Origin: Belnapia sp. F-4-1
GTDB taxonomy: Bacteria > Pseudomonadota > Alphaproteobacteria > Acetobacterales > Acetobacteraceae
DNA: 64,000 nt
Direction: 5' to 3'
Assembly (NCBI RefSeq): GCF_000802185.1
Contig: NZ_KN676113.1
Coordinates: 530,581-594,580 of the forward strand
This document shows positions 26,668-37,100 of this stretch, in pieces. A model generated the notes under the pieces. That model saw only the letters and a program-made list of their open reading frames with translations. It had not been told where the DNA came from and did no database searches. The position numbers and the translations under genes were made by a program. How positions within the stretch are numbered: position 1 is the first letter of the stretch; each line of letters starts with the position of its first letter.

Positions 26668-28422
26668 ATGCCGAGCAACGCCAGCGAGATCGTCATCGAC
26701 ACGCTGCACGCCTGGGGGGTCGATACCATCTTCGGCCTGGCCGGGGATGGCATCAACGGCGTGGTGGAGGCGCTCCGCACCCGCCAGGACCGCATCCGCT
26801 TCGTCGCCGTCCGGCATGAGGAAAGCGCCGCCTTCATGGCCGCGGCTTACGCGAAATGGACCGGCAGGATCGGCTGCTGCTTCGCCACCACCGGCCCCGG
26901 TGGCCTCCATTTGCTGAACGGGCTCTACGACGCGAAGCTCGACCTCGCCCCGGTGGTGGCGCTGACCGGCCTGCCCTATCACGACCTGGCCGACACCTTC
27001 ACCCAGCAGGATGTCCCGCTCGACCGCGTCTTCGCCGATGTCGCGGTCTACAATGCCCGCGTCATGGGTGCCGCCCAGGCGGAGGCGGTGACGAGCCTCG
27101 CCTGCCGCACCGCGCTCGCCCGCCGCGGCGTCGCCCATCTCGCGCTGGCGACCGACACGCAGGAGGAGTCGGAGGACGAAGCCTCGCCCCGCGGCTCCGC
27201 CCAGACCGCCGGCACCCGGTGGCAGGACGGCCTCCGCCTGCCCGACCCGGCCGAGATCGAGAAGGCAGCCGCGATCCTGAACGGGGCGCAGCGCGTGGCG
27301 ATCCTCGCCGGCCGCGGCGCCCTCGATGCGAAGGCGGAGCTGGAGCAGACCGCCCAGCTTCTCGGCGCGCCGGTGGCGAAGGCGCTGCTCGGCAAGGCCG
27401 TGCTTCCGGACGACCACCCCTACACGACCGGCGGCATCGGCTACTACGGCACCTTCGGCACCCATGCCGTGATGGCGGAATGCGACGCGCTGCTGATCGT
27501 CGGCTCCACCTTCCCCTATGTCGAATACTACCCGAAGCCCGGCCAGGCGCGCATCGTGCAGATCGACCGCGACGCGCAGCGCATCGGCTTGCGCCAGGCC
27601 GCCGAGGCCGGCCTCGTCGGCGATGCCAGGGCGGCGCTCGAGATGCTGAACGCCCGGCTCCGCCGCAAGGAGGATCGCAGCTTCCTCGAGAAGGCTCAGG
27701 CCGAAACCCGCCGCTGGTATGAGACGCTGCGCGCCGCCGAGACCAGCCCTCGCCTGCCGATGAACCCCTCCGCCCCGGTCGCCGCCTTCGGCGCGCGGCT
27801 GCCGGCGGATGCGGTGGTGGTCTCCGACAGCGGCCACCATACCGGCCTCGTCGCGCGGCACATGCGGCTCGGCCCGGGGCATGATTTCGGCGTCTCCGGC
27901 CTGCTCGCCTCCATGGCCTGCGCCATCCCCTATGCGGTGGCGGCCGGCTGCGCCTATCCGGGGCGGCCGATCTTCGGCGTCATCGGCGATGGCGGGCTGT
28001 CGATGCAGCTCGGCGAATTCGCCACCGCCGTTGCCATGGGGCTGCCGCTCAAGCTGCTGGTGCTGCGCAACGGCTCGCTCGGCCAGATCAAGTGGGAGCA
28101 GATCCTCTTCCTCGGCCACCCGGAATTCGGCTGCGAGGTGCCGGCGATCGACTTCGCCCGCGCGGCCGAGGCCATGGGTGGCCGCGGCTTCACCGTGGAG
28201 GACCCGGCACAGCTCGGCGCCGTGCTGGACCAGGCGATGGCGGCGGAGGGGCCCGTCATCATCCAGGCCATCGTCGACCCGAACGAGCCGCTGCTGCCCG
28301 CCGTGGTCTCCGAGAGCTACGCGAAGCACCTCAGGAAGGCGCTGTACGAGGGCACCAAGGATGCCGGTGCCATCGAGCAGGCGCTGGAGCGCGAACCCTC
28401 GCGCTCCATGCTCAAGGGCTAG
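26668..28422 (+). CDS. poxB: ThDP-dependent pyruvate oxidase-like enzyme
   Basis: A 584-residue thiamine diphosphate enzyme most like pyruvate oxidase/dehydrogenase (quinone) PoxB. Features are RHEESAAF with the cofactor Glu E51, GPGGLHLLNGLYD, the FPYVEYYP and IVQIDRDAQRIG stretches shared with PoxB, and the ThDP/Mg motif GDGGLSM...RNGS. PoxB oxidises pyruvate to acetate and CO2, passing electrons to quinone at the membrane. The acetolactate synthase and oxalyl-CoA decarboxylase families are less likely alternatives. It is convergent with an L-lactate permease gene and shares its stop region with it. Confidence 0.72.
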   Translation: MPSNASEIVIDTLHAWGVDTIFGLAGDGINGVVEALRTRQDRIRFVAVRHEESAAFMAAAYAKWTGRIGCCFATTGPGGLHLLNGLYDAKLDLAPVVALTGLPYHDLADTFTQQDVPLDRVFADVAVYNARVMGAAQAEAVTSLACRTALARRGVAHLALATDTQEESEDEASPRGSAQTAGTRWQDGLRLPDPAEIEKAAAILNGAQRVAILAGRGALDAKAELEQTAQLLGAPVAKALLGKAVLPDDHPYTTGGIGYYGTFGTHAVMAECDALLIVGSTFPYVEYYPKPGQARIVQIDRDAQRIGLRQAAEAGLVGDARAALEMLNARLRRKEDRSFLEKAQAETRRWYETLRAAETSPRLPMNPSAPVAAFGARLPADAVVVSDSGHHTGLVARHMRLGPGHDFGVSGLLASMACAIPYAVAAGCAYPGRPIFGVIGDGGLSMQLGEFATAVAMGLPLKLLVLRNGSLGQIKWEQILFLGHPEFGCEVPAIDFARAAEAMGGRGFTVEDPAQLGAVLDQAMAAEGPVIIQAIVDPNEPLLPAVVSESYAKHLRKALYEGTKDAGAIEQALEREPSRSMLKG

Positions 28423-30086
28423 CCCACCACCATGGCGGTGAAGGGCCAGACATAGGCCTGCAGCATCACCAGCAGGCCGACCAGCACCGCCAGGACGATG
28501 GAGTGGAAGAAGACGAAGCGCAGGATCGTCCCCTCCTGCCCGAACCAGTTGGTCGCGGTAGAGGCGACGACGATGCTCTGCGCATCGATCATCTTGCCCA
28601 TCACGCCGCCCGAGGAATTGGCCGCCGCCATCAGCACCGGCGAAAGGCCGAGCTGCTGCGCGGTGATCTTCTGCAGCCCGCCGAACAGCACGTTGGAAGC
28701 GGTGTCGGAGCCGGTCAGCGCCACACCGAGCCAGCCGAGCATCGTCCCGAAGAGCGGGAAGAGGAAGCCGGTCGAGGCGAAGGCGAGGCCCATCGTCGCG
28801 TCCAGCCCCGAATACCGCGTCAGCGTCCCGAGCCCGAGCATGGCGCCGATGGTGACGAGGCTGAGCCGCACCTTCCAGATCGTCCGGCCGTACTCGGCGA
28901 TCAGCCCGAAGGGCGAGAAGCGCATCAGCAGCCCCGCGACGATCGCCGAGAGCAGGATGCCCGTGCCCGTCATCGACAGGATGTTGAAGGCCCAGACCGC
29001 GGCCTCGGGCGTCGCCCGCTCCACCACCGGCGGCGCCTTGACGACGGCGTTGTGCAGGCCATCGATGGGGAAGCTGGTGGTGAAGATGCCGTTCAGCGCC
29101 GCGCGCACGCCGGGCAGGCCCCAGGCGAAGACGAAGACGGTGAGGATCAGCCAGGGCATCCAGGCGCGGACCAGCGCGGCGCGGTCGAGCGGCGCGTCGC
29201 CGAGCGGCGCGACGGCCGGCGCCGTGCCCGCGCTCGGGTCGGCCCCGCGCAGCGCCGGGTTGGTCCAGATCTCGCGCGGCTGCCAGACGCGCAGGAAGCC
29301 GACCAGGCAGCCCATGCAGACCAGCGCCGAGATCACGTCGACCAGCATCGGCCCGATGTAGTTGCTGACCAGGAATTGCGGCACGGCGAAGCTGACGCCG
29401 GTGACGAAGATCGCCGGCCAGACGTCGCGCATCGCCCGGAAGCCGGCGAAGGCCCAGATCAGCCAAAAGGGCACCAGCAGGCTGAAGAAGGGCAGCTGCC
29501 GCCCGATCATCGCCGAAAGGTCGTAGAGGTCGAGCCCCGTCACCGCCGAGAGCGCGATCACCGGCGAGGCCAGCGCGCCGAAGGCGACCGGCGCCGTATT
29601 GGCGATGAGCGACAGGCCGGAGGCGGCGAGCGGCGAGAAGCCGAGGCCGATCAGGATCGCCGCCGTCACCGCGACCGGCGTGCCGAAGCCCGCCGCCCCC
29701 TCGAAGAAGGCGCCGAAGGCGAAGGCGATCAGCAGCAGCTGCAGCCGCCGGTCCGGCGTCACCCCCGCGATGGCCTTCTGCAGGATGGCGAAGCTGCCGT
29801 TCGCCACCGTCAGCCGGTAGAGGAAGATGATGTTCAGCACGATCCAGCCGATCGGGAACAGGCCGGAAAGAATCCCCAAGCCCGCCGCCCGCACCGCCAT
29901 CCCGCCCGGCATGCCGAAGATGAGGGAGGCGCAGAGCACGGCGACGACAAGGGCGATGATCGCCGCCCAATGCGCCGCGATGCGGAGAAAGGCGAGCGAG
30001 ACCAGCATGACGACGACGGGCAGGGCGGCGACGACGGTGGAGAGGGCGATGTTGCCCAAGGGATCGTAAACCTGGGTCCAGGTCAT
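28419..30086 (-). CDS. lldP: L-lactate permease
   Basis: A 555-residue membrane transporter of the LctP family, with about 12-14 hydrophobic segments. Family signatures are FGAFFEGAAGFGTPVAV near residue 110, LTGSDTASNVLFGGLQ and SSGGVMGKMIDAQSIVVA in the C-terminal third. It imports lactate (or glycolate) with protons. The TAG stop lies inside the CTAG shared with the stop of the convergent poxB-like gene. About 190 bases separate its start from the divergent ureidoglycine aminohydrolase gene. No lactate dehydrogenase gene is adjacent. Confidence 0.92.
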   Translation of the reverse strand: MTWTQVYDPLGNIALSTVVAALPVVVMLVSLAFLRIAAHWAAIIALVVAVLCASLIFGMPGGMAVRAAGLGILSGLFPIGWIVLNIIFLYRLTVANGSFAILQKAIAGVTPDRRLQLLLIAFAFGAFFEGAAGFGTPVAVTAAILIGLGFSPLAASGLSLIANTAPVAFGALASPVIALSAVTGLDLYDLSAMIGRQLPFFSLLVPFWLIWAFAGFRAMRDVWPAIFVTGVSFAVPQFLVSNYIGPMLVDVISALVCMGCLVGFLRVWQPREIWTNPALRGADPSAGTAPAVAPLGDAPLDRAALVRAWMPWLILTVFVFAWGLPGVRAALNGIFTTSFPIDGLHNAVVKAPPVVERATPEAAVWAFNILSMTGTGILLSAIVAGLLMRFSPFGLIAEYGRTIWKVRLSLVTIGAMLGLGTLTRYSGLDATMGLAFASTGFLFPLFGTMLGWLGVALTGSDTASNVLFGGLQKITAQQLGLSPVLMAAANSSGGVMGKMIDAQSIVVASTATNWFGQEGTILRFVFFHSIVLAVLVGLLVMLQAYVWPFTAMVVG

Positions 30087-30275
30087 TCGGACGGTTCCGT
30101 AATGGTATCGGGAAGGGTGACGGCGCCATGGCCGGGGCGGGCATGAATGGCCCAGGCCCCTCCCGGCGGCAACATCACCTCCGCGCGGGGTGCGCCGGCG
30201 CGGCGAACGGCTTTGCGCCACCGATCGCGATATGGAACAGATGCCCGGCGAGCCCCATTGGAGCCATCGAGAGCC

Positions 30276-31043
30276 ATGCCAGTCTTCGTCCCGCCCGGCG
30301 TCATCGGCCACAACCGCAGCCTGGTCACCCGCAACTACGCCGTGCTGCCGCCGGACGGGATGTTCCCGAGCGTCCTGCCCTGGCTGACCAAGGCCTCGGT
30401 CTTCTACCAGACGAGCCCGGTGATGGGCGCCCGCTTCGCCCAGGGGCGGCTCGAAGTCGAGCCGGGCGGCGGCACCGCGGCGCCGCGGCAGGACGGGCTG
30501 GAGCATTTCCTCTACATCCTCGCCGGCACGCTCGACATCGCAGCCGACCAGGACAGCGCCAGCCTGGAGCCGGGCGGCTTCGCCTACATCCCGGCCGGGG
30601 CGACCTGGAGCCTGCGCAACAAAGGGGCAGATCCGGCGAAGGCGGTCTGGATCACCCGCCCCTATGTCGCAGCCGAGGGCGTGGCCCCGCCAAGCCCCCG
30701 CTTCGGCGCGCGGGAAACGACGCCCGTCACCCGCGTCGACGACAGCGGCCGCTGGCGGCAATACCTGCTCGGCACGCTCGACATGTCCATGGATTTCGAG
30801 ATGAACATCATGGGCTTCGACCGCGGCACGCATTTCCACTGCGTCGAGACCCACATCTTCGAGCACGGGCTGCTGATGCTGGAGGGCCAAGGCCTGCAGC
30901 TGCTCGACCGCGACTGGCACGAAATTTGGGAGGGGGACTTCGTCTGGATGGGCTCCTTCGTCCCGCAGCAGTTCTACTGCACCGGCTGGGGCGGCGCAGC
31001 CTATCTGCTCTACAAGGACGTGAACCGGGAGGTCACCTTCTAG
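30276..31043 (+). CDS. allE: (S)-ureidoglycine aminohydrolase
   Basis: A 255-residue bicupin that releases ammonia from (S)-ureidoglycine to give ureidoglycolate in allantoin (purine) degradation. The metal-binding C-terminal cupin has HFHCVETHIFEHG near residues 187-199 and ends with the family's typical SFVPQQFY...YKDVNREV. The N-terminal cupin has EHFLYILAGTLDI. The frame is open 43 codons upstream, but MPVFVPPGVIGHNRS matches the family start. The desaturase gene follows after two bases. No other allantoin genes are in the window. Confidence 0.88.
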   Translation: MPVFVPPGVIGHNRSLVTRNYAVLPPDGMFPSVLPWLTKASVFYQTSPVMGARFAQGRLEVEPGGGTAAPRQDGLEHFLYILAGTLDIAADQDSASLEPGGFAYIPAGATWSLRNKGADPAKAVWITRPYVAAEGVAPPSPRFGARETTPVTRVDDSGRWRQYLLGTLDMSMDFEMNIMGFDRGTHFHCVETHIFEHGLLMLEGQGLQLLDRDWHEIWEGDFVWMGSFVPQQFYCTGWGGAAYLLYKDVNREVTF

Positions 31044-31045
31044 CC

Positions 31046-31930
31046 ATGCAGGCCCCAGCCCCTTCCGCGATGATGCATCTTTCGGCGCGCTCGGATGCGA
31101 AGGGGCTGCGCCAGCTTGCCCTCCACCTCTCCCTGCTTGTGGGCGCCGGCCTGCTGGTGGCGCTGCTGCCGGGCTGGTGGAAGGCGCCGGCCGTGCTGCT
31201 GCTCGGCATCGCGCAGGCGGCGCTCTTCGCCCCGCTGCACGAGACGGTGCACCACACCGCCTTCGCCAACCGCCGCCTGAACGCCGTGGTCGGCTGGCTG
31301 GCCAGCGCGCCCGGCCTGTTCAACTGGCATTTCTACCAGCAATTCCACCTCGCCCATCACCGCCACACCCAGGACCCGCTGAAGGACCCGGAGCTCGCCC
31401 CGCCCCCGCCCACCCGGCTGCCCGGCTTCGTCGTGAAGATGCTCGCCCTCCCCTACTGGCGCGCCCGGCTGCGGAACCTGTGGGACGGGCTGCGCGGCGA
31501 CCTTTCCGCCTATTCCTTCATCAACCCGGCCACCGCCCCGCGGATCATCCGCAGCATGCGGGCGATGGTGGCGGTGCTGGCGGGCCTCGCCCTGCTCTCC
31601 GCCCTGCTCTTCGGCTGGGAGACGCCCCTCCTCTTCTGGATCCTGCCGCAGCTCGTCGGCCAGCCCCTGCTGCGCCTCTACCTCTTCACCGAGCACACCG
31701 GCTGCTCGATGGACCGCAACGGGCTGACCAATACCCGCACCATGCTGACGACGCGGCCGATGCGCCTGCTGATGTGGAACATGCCCTTCCACGCCGAGCA
31801 CCACCTCTACCCCTTCATCCCCTTCCATCGCCTCGGCGAGGCCCATGCCGCACTCCGCGGCCGCCTCGCCCATCTCCATCCCGGCTATGCGCGCTGGCAT
31901 GCCGAGCACTGGCGGACGCTGCGGGCATGA
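31046..31930 (+). CDS. Fatty acid desaturase family protein
   Basis: A 294-residue membrane di-iron enzyme with hydrophobic segments at about 22-62, 80-92 and 170-215. The three histidine boxes are HETVHH (65-70), HLAHHRH (101-107) and HAEHH (near 249). This matches the membrane desaturase/hydroxylase superfamily; whether it desaturates or hydroxylates cannot be told. It is packed between the ureidoglycine aminohydrolase (two-base gap) and a MetX-like hydrolase (ATGA overlap), an unusual setting for a lipid desaturase. Confidence 0.87.
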   Translation: MQAPAPSAMMHLSARSDAKGLRQLALHLSLLVGAGLLVALLPGWWKAPAVLLLGIAQAALFAPLHETVHHTAFANRRLNAVVGWLASAPGLFNWHFYQQFHLAHHRHTQDPLKDPELAPPPPTRLPGFVVKMLALPYWRARLRNLWDGLRGDLSAYSFINPATAPRIIRSMRAMVAVLAGLALLSALLFGWETPLLFWILPQLVGQPLLRLYLFTEHTGCSMDRNGLTNTRTMLTTRPMRLLMWNMPFHAEHHLYPFIPFHRLGEAHAALRGRLAHLHPGYARWHAEHWRTLRA

Positions 31931-32922
31931 CGGCGGCGGAAGGCGTCTTCGCGCTCGGCGACCTGCCGCTGCGCCGCGGCGGCGTGCTGCCGGATGCGAA
32001 GCTGGTCTGGAAGACCCACGGCACGCTCAACGCCGCCCGCGACAACGCCGTCCTCTACCCGACCAGCTACGGCGCGCAGCACCCCGACCTCGAATGGCTG
32101 ATCGGGCCAGATGGCATCCTCGACCCGACCCGCTGGTTCGTCGTCATCCCCAACATGTTCACCAACGGGTTGTCGACCTCGCCCTCCAACTGCCCGGCCT
32201 GGCCGGGGCTGGTGACGGCCTGGGACAATGTGGCCGCCCAGCGCCGCCTGCTGCGCGAGGTCTTCGGCATCGAGCGGCTGCATGCCGTCTATGGCTGGTC
32301 GATGGGCGCGCAGCAGGCCTATCACTGGGCCGCCGCCCATCCGGAGGCCGTCGCCCGCATCGTCGTCAATTGCGGCAGCGCCCGCACCGCCGTCCACAAC
32401 CAGGTCTTCCTCCGCAGCCAGATGGCGGTGCTGGAGGCCGCGCCCGAATACGATGGCCGCGGCCAGTTCACCGCCCAGCCCGCGGCCGCGCTCCGCGCCT
32501 TCGGCCGGGTCTACGCGAGCTGGGCGCTGAGCCAGGACTTCTACCGCGCCAACCTGCATCTGATGGCGCTCGGTGCCCCGGACCTCGACACCTTCCTCCG
32601 CACCGACTGGGAGGAGCGCTTCGCCCGCCGTGCCGCCGCCGACCTGCTCGCACAGCTCCGCACCTGGGATGCCGGCGACATCGCCGATGGCGGCGACCTG
32701 GCGGCGGCGCTCGCGCGGATCGAGGCCCGCGTCCTGCTGCTGCCCTCCGCGACCGACCTCTACTTCCGCGTCGCCGACAACGAGGCGGAGCTGCCGCACC
32801 TGAAGCATGGCAGGCTCTCGGTCATCCCAAGCATCTGGGGCCACCGCGCCGGCAATCCGGGCCCGAACCCGGCGGATGCCGCCTTCATCAAGGCCGAGGT
32901 CCGCGCCCTGCTCGACGCCTGA
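31927..32922 (+). CDS. MetX-like alpha/beta hydrolase
   Basis: A 331-residue alpha/beta hydrolase of the homoserine O-acetyltransferase-like family, with the N-terminal block YPTSYGAQHPDLEWLIG, the MFTNGLSTSPSN stretch and the nucleophile elbow GWSMG (S125). The acid is probably in LPSATDLYF and the histidine in SIWGHRAGNPG near the end. True MetX enzymes have GGSMGG and keep a fuller active site, so this is more likely a hydrolase or acyltransferase of unknown substrate. It overlaps the desaturase stop by four bases (ATGA). Confidence 0.78.
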   Translation: MTAAEGVFALGDLPLRRGGVLPDAKLVWKTHGTLNAARDNAVLYPTSYGAQHPDLEWLIGPDGILDPTRWFVVIPNMFTNGLSTSPSNCPAWPGLVTAWDNVAAQRRLLREVFGIERLHAVYGWSMGAQQAYHWAAAHPEAVARIVVNCGSARTAVHNQVFLRSQMAVLEAAPEYDGRGQFTAQPAAALRAFGRVYASWALSQDFYRANLHLMALGAPDLDTFLRTDWEERFARRAAADLLAQLRTWDAGDIADGGDLAAALARIEARVLLLPSATDLYFRVADNEAELPHLKHGRLSVIPSIWGHRAGNPGPNPADAAFIKAEVRALLDA

Positions 32923-32961
32923 ACCGGTTCCGTGCTTATTCTCCTCCTGCCGGAGGCCAGA

Positions 32962-34179
32962 ATGACGAGTGGAAACCGCGACGCCCGACCCTTGGCGCGC
33001 CGTTGGGCGCGGCTGACGCACGCCCTGTTGGCCCTTGTCCTCCTCGCCGGCTGCGACAGCCATGAGGAGGAGCCGACCGCGGCCGACACCCCGCCCACCG
33101 TTTCCGTCATGCCCCCGATGCGCCGCGAGGTCACCGACTGGGACGAGTTCACCGGCCGGCTGGTCCCGACCGAGCGCGTGGAGCTTCGTGCCCGGGTCAG
33201 CGGCTATCTCGACAGCATCACCTTCACCGACGGCCAGGTGGTGCGCCGCGGCGACCCGCTCTTCCGCATCGACCGCCGCCCCTTCGAGACCGCCATCACC
33301 GATGCCGAGGCGCGGCTCGCCGCCGCCCGCTCACAGGTGGTGCTCGCCGAGCGGGAATTCGCCCGCGCCGGCAACCTGCTGCAGTACCGCGCCGGTTCCG
33401 AGGCCAGCCTCGAGCAGCGGGCCCAGGCGCTGGAAGCCGCCCGCGCCGCCGTCACCCAGGCCGATGCCGCCCTCCAGCGGGCCAAGCTCGACCTCGAATT
33501 CACCGAGATCCGTGCCCCGCTCTCCGGCCGCATCGGCCGCCACCTGGTCAGCCCCGGCAACCTCGTCGCCGGCGGCGAGGGCAGCGGCGCCACCCTCCTC
33601 GCCGTCATCGTCACCATGGACCCGATCGATGTCAGCTTCGACATCGACCAGGCCGCGGCGCTGCGCTATGCGCGCCTCGCCGAGAGCGGCGGCCGCCCTT
33701 CCTCGCGCGACATGACGAATCCGGTGCAGCTGGCGCTGGCCGACGAAACCGGCTTCCCCCGCACCGGCCGCGTCGTCTTCGTCGATAACGAAGCGGATGC
33801 CGGCACCGGCACCGTCCGCCTCCGCGCCCGCTTCGCCAATCCGCGCGACCTGCTGCTGCCCGGCGTCTTCGCCCGCATCCGGCTGGTCGCCTCCGCGCCC
33901 TACCAGGCGCTGCTGGTCCCCGACGCCGCCGTCACCACGGACCAGTCGCGCCGCGTGGTCTATGTCCTCGCCCCCGACAACACCCTGCAGATGCGCCAGG
34001 TGGAGCTGGGCCCCCTGCATGACGGGCTCCGCGTCATCCGCAGCGGCCTCCAGGGCGACGAGGAAGTCGCCGTGACCGGCCTCACCCGCGCCCGCGCCGG
34101 CCAGCAGGTGGCCCCCATCCGCCCCGCCCCGGCTCAGGCCAGATCGGAAATCGGCCCGTCGATGGCACCGCGCCCATGA
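32962..34179 (+). CDS. RND efflux periplasmic adaptor (membrane fusion protein)
   Basis: A 405-residue lipoprotein with the lipobox LLAGC (acylated C31). It has the adaptor order of lipoyl/barrel-sandwich halves around a coiled coil (about 100-180), a beta-barrel and a membrane-proximal domain, as in AcrA/MexA. It joins the RND pump to an outer-membrane channel. GGAGG stands 5 bases before ATG 32962; an in-frame GTG at 32932 is a poorer choice. The pump gene overlaps its stop (ATGA). No outer-membrane TolC-type gene or local repressor is adjacent. Confidence 0.92.
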   Translation: MTSGNRDARPLARRWARLTHALLALVLLAGCDSHEEEPTAADTPPTVSVMPPMRREVTDWDEFTGRLVPTERVELRARVSGYLDSITFTDGQVVRRGDPLFRIDRRPFETAITDAEARLAAARSQVVLAEREFARAGNLLQYRAGSEASLEQRAQALEAARAAVTQADAALQRAKLDLEFTEIRAPLSGRIGRHLVSPGNLVAGGEGSGATLLAVIVTMDPIDVSFDIDQAAALRYARLAESGGRPSSRDMTNPVQLALADETGFPRTGRVVFVDNEADAGTGTVRLRARFANPRDLLLPGVFARIRLVASAPYQALLVPDAAVTTDQSRRVVYVLAPDNTLQMRQVELGPLHDGLRVIRSGLQGDEEVAVTGLTRARAGQQVAPIRPAPAQARSEIGPSMAPRP

Positions 34180-37100
34180 GCAATATCGGCGTCATCTCGG
34201 TCCGCCAGCCGGTCCTCGCCTGCGTCCTCTCGCTGGTGCTGCTCATCGTCGGCGGCCTGTCGATGCTCTCGCTGCCGATCTCCGAATATCCGGATGTCGC
34301 GCCGCCCACCGTCGTCGTCGCCACCAACTACCCCGGCGCCTCCGCCCAGGTGGTGGCCGATACCGTGGCGACGCCGATCGAGCAGGAGGTGAACGGCACC
34401 GAGGGCATGCTCTACATGTCCTCGCAATCGACGGCCGACGGGCGGATGACGCTCACCGTCACCTTCCGCCTCGGCACCGACCCGGACCGGGCGCAGATCC
34501 TCGTCCAGGGCGCCGTCTCCACCGCCCTGCCCCGCCTGCCGGAGGAAGTGCGCCGCTGGGGCGTCACCACGCGGAAGATCGCCACCGACCGGTTGATGAT
34601 CATCTTCGTCACCTCGCCGGACGGGTCCTACGACCAGCTCTACGTCTCGAATTTCGCCCTGCGCCAGGTGCGCGACGAGCTGCTGCGCATCGACGGCATC
34701 GGCGACATCGACATGCAGGGCGCACGCGACTACGCCATGCGCGTCTGGCTCGACCCCGGGCGGATGATGGCCAACAACATCACCGCCGAGGACGTGATCG
34801 CCGCCATCCAGGCGCAGAACGCCGAGATCGCCGGCGGCCAGATCGCCGAGCCGCCCGTCACCGGACAGGCCTTCCAGCCCAACCTCACCTTCCGTGGCCG
34901 GCTCGCCGACCCGGCGGAGTTTGAGCACATCGTCGTCCGCGCCAGCGCCGGCGGCCGGCTGCTGCGGCTGCACGACATCGGCCATGTCGAGATCGGCGCC
35001 GCCTCCTACACCACCGGCAGCACCCTTCAGGGCCGCCCGGCCGTGGCGCTTGCCGTTACCCAGCGCCCCGGCTCCAACTCGCTCGACACGGCGCGGCTGA
35101 TCCGCGAGCGGCTGGACGCCATCACCCAGAACTTTCCGGCCGGCATCAAGGCCGAGATCGCCTACGACCCGACGCGCTTCGTCGCCGAAAGCGTGCACGA
35201 GCTGGCGCAGACCATCGGCGAGGCCGTGGTCCTCGTGGTCCTCGTCGTGCTGCTCTTCCTGCAGAACTGGCGGGCGGCGATGATCCCGATCCTCGCCATC
35301 CCGGTCTCGCTGATCGGCACCTTCGGCGTGATGATCGTGCTCGGCTTCACCCTCAACGTGCTGACGCTGTTCGGCCTGGTGCTGGCGGTCGGCATCGTGG
35401 TGGACGACGCCATCGTCGTGGTCGAGAATGTCGAGCGCCACCTGGCCGAGGAGCCCTCGGCCGCCGCGGCGGCGGAGCGCACCATGATGGAGGTCGGCGG
35501 CGCGCTGATCTCGATCGCCCTGGTGCTCTGCGCCGTCTTCGTGCCGACCACCTTCCTCGAGGGCATCACCGGTCGCTTCTTCCGGCAATTCGCCATCACC
35601 ATCTCGGTGGCGACGGCGCTTTCCTGCTTCTGCTCCCTCACCCTCAGCCCGGCGCTCGCCTCGCTGATCCTCCGCCACCACGCGCCGAAGACAATCCTCC
35701 GGCCCAGCCCATTGCGTCGCCTGGTCACCGCCCTGCTCGACGGATTCAACCGCGGCTTCGACCGCCTGGCCGATGCCTATGGCGCGCTGACCCGCCGCCT
35801 CGTCCAGCGCACCGGGCCGATGCTGGCGCTCTACGCGCTGCTGATCGGCGGGGCGGGATTCCTGCTGGTGACGGCGCCGCAGGGCTTCGTGCCGGCGCAG
35901 GACCGCGGCTATGCCGTCGTCTCCATCGAGCTGCCGGGCGGCGCCTCGCTCGCCCGCACCACCGCGGTCGTCGAGCGCGCCGCCGCCATCGTCCGCAACA
36001 TCCCAGGCATCGCCAGCGTCTCCGCCCTCGCCGGCATTTCCGGCGCCACCAACACCGCCGGCAGCAACCAGGGGACGCTCACCCCCGTCTTCCTCCCCTG
36101 GGACGAGCGCCTGCCGCACGGCATCACCTCGGCCACCATCCTGCGCGAGCTGCGGCGCCGCCTTGCCGTGCTGGACGAGGCGACCGTGCTCGTCATCCCG
36201 CCGCCTTCCGTGCCCGGCCTCGGCAGCGGCGCCGGCTTCGCGCTGCGCCTCGAGGACCGCACCGGCCGCGGCACCGCCATCCTCGCCGCCGCGGCCGAGG
36301 ATCTGGTCGCCGCGCTGCGCCGCGTGCCCGGCCTCGCCGGCGTCTACACGCCCTTCCGCATCGACGCGCCGCTGATCGCGGTCGACATCGACCGCAGCAA
36401 GATCGAGATGCTCGGCGTGCCCGTCGCGCGCCTCAGCCAGAGCATCGAGACGATGCTCGGCTCGTCCTACGTGAACGACTTCACCGCCTATGGCCGCAAC
36501 TGGCGCGTCGTCGCCCAGGCCTCGCCGGAATACCGCCGGGAGCCGGGCGACCTTTCCCGCCTCTTCACCCGCAACAGCGACGGCCAGATGGTCCCGCTGG
36601 CCAATGTGATGACGCTGCGCGACATCACCGGGCCGCAGCGCGTGCCGCGCTACAACCTGTATCCCTCCGCCGAGGTCGCCGGCGAGATCCTGCCCGGCAC
36701 CGGCTCCGCCGCTGCCATCGCCGCCATCGAGCGCCTCGCCCGCCGGACCCTGCCGGACGGCATCGGCTTCGACTGGACCGACCTTTCCTACGAGCAGACG
36801 CAGAGCGGCAATGCCGGGCTGCTGGTCTTCCCGCTCTGCGTGCTCTTCGTCTACCTTGTGCTGGCGGCGCAGTACGGCTCCTGGAGCCTGCCCTTCGCCG
36901 TCATCCTCATCGTGCCGATGTGCCTGCTGACCTCGACGCTCGGCGTCCGCATGCTCGGGCAGGACGTCAACATCCTGACCCAGATCGGCTTCGTCGTGCT
37001 GGTCGGGCTGGCGGCGAAGAACGCCATCCTCATCGTCGAATTCGCCCAGCAGCGCGAGGATGAGGGCGTCACCCCGATCGAGGCCGTGGTCGAGGCCTGC

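Noticed and set aside
25870-30144. A 1424-codon open frame on the minus strand across the isochorismatase, poxB-like and lactate permease genes
   Set aside because: High GC removes stops from antisense frames. The frame runs across well-supported genes on both strands, and its protein has no recognisable domains.
30083-30178. A short minus-strand frame ending in ATGA overlap with the lactate permease start, as a possible upstream peptide
   Set aside because: The only ATG has its GGAGG two bases away, too close for normal initiation, and the longer frame runs antisense into the ureidoglycine aminohydrolase gene.
24832-32922. A complete allantoin degradation cluster
   Set aside because: Only the ureidoglycine aminohydrolase is recognisable; allantoinase, allantoicase and ureidoglycolate genes are absent.
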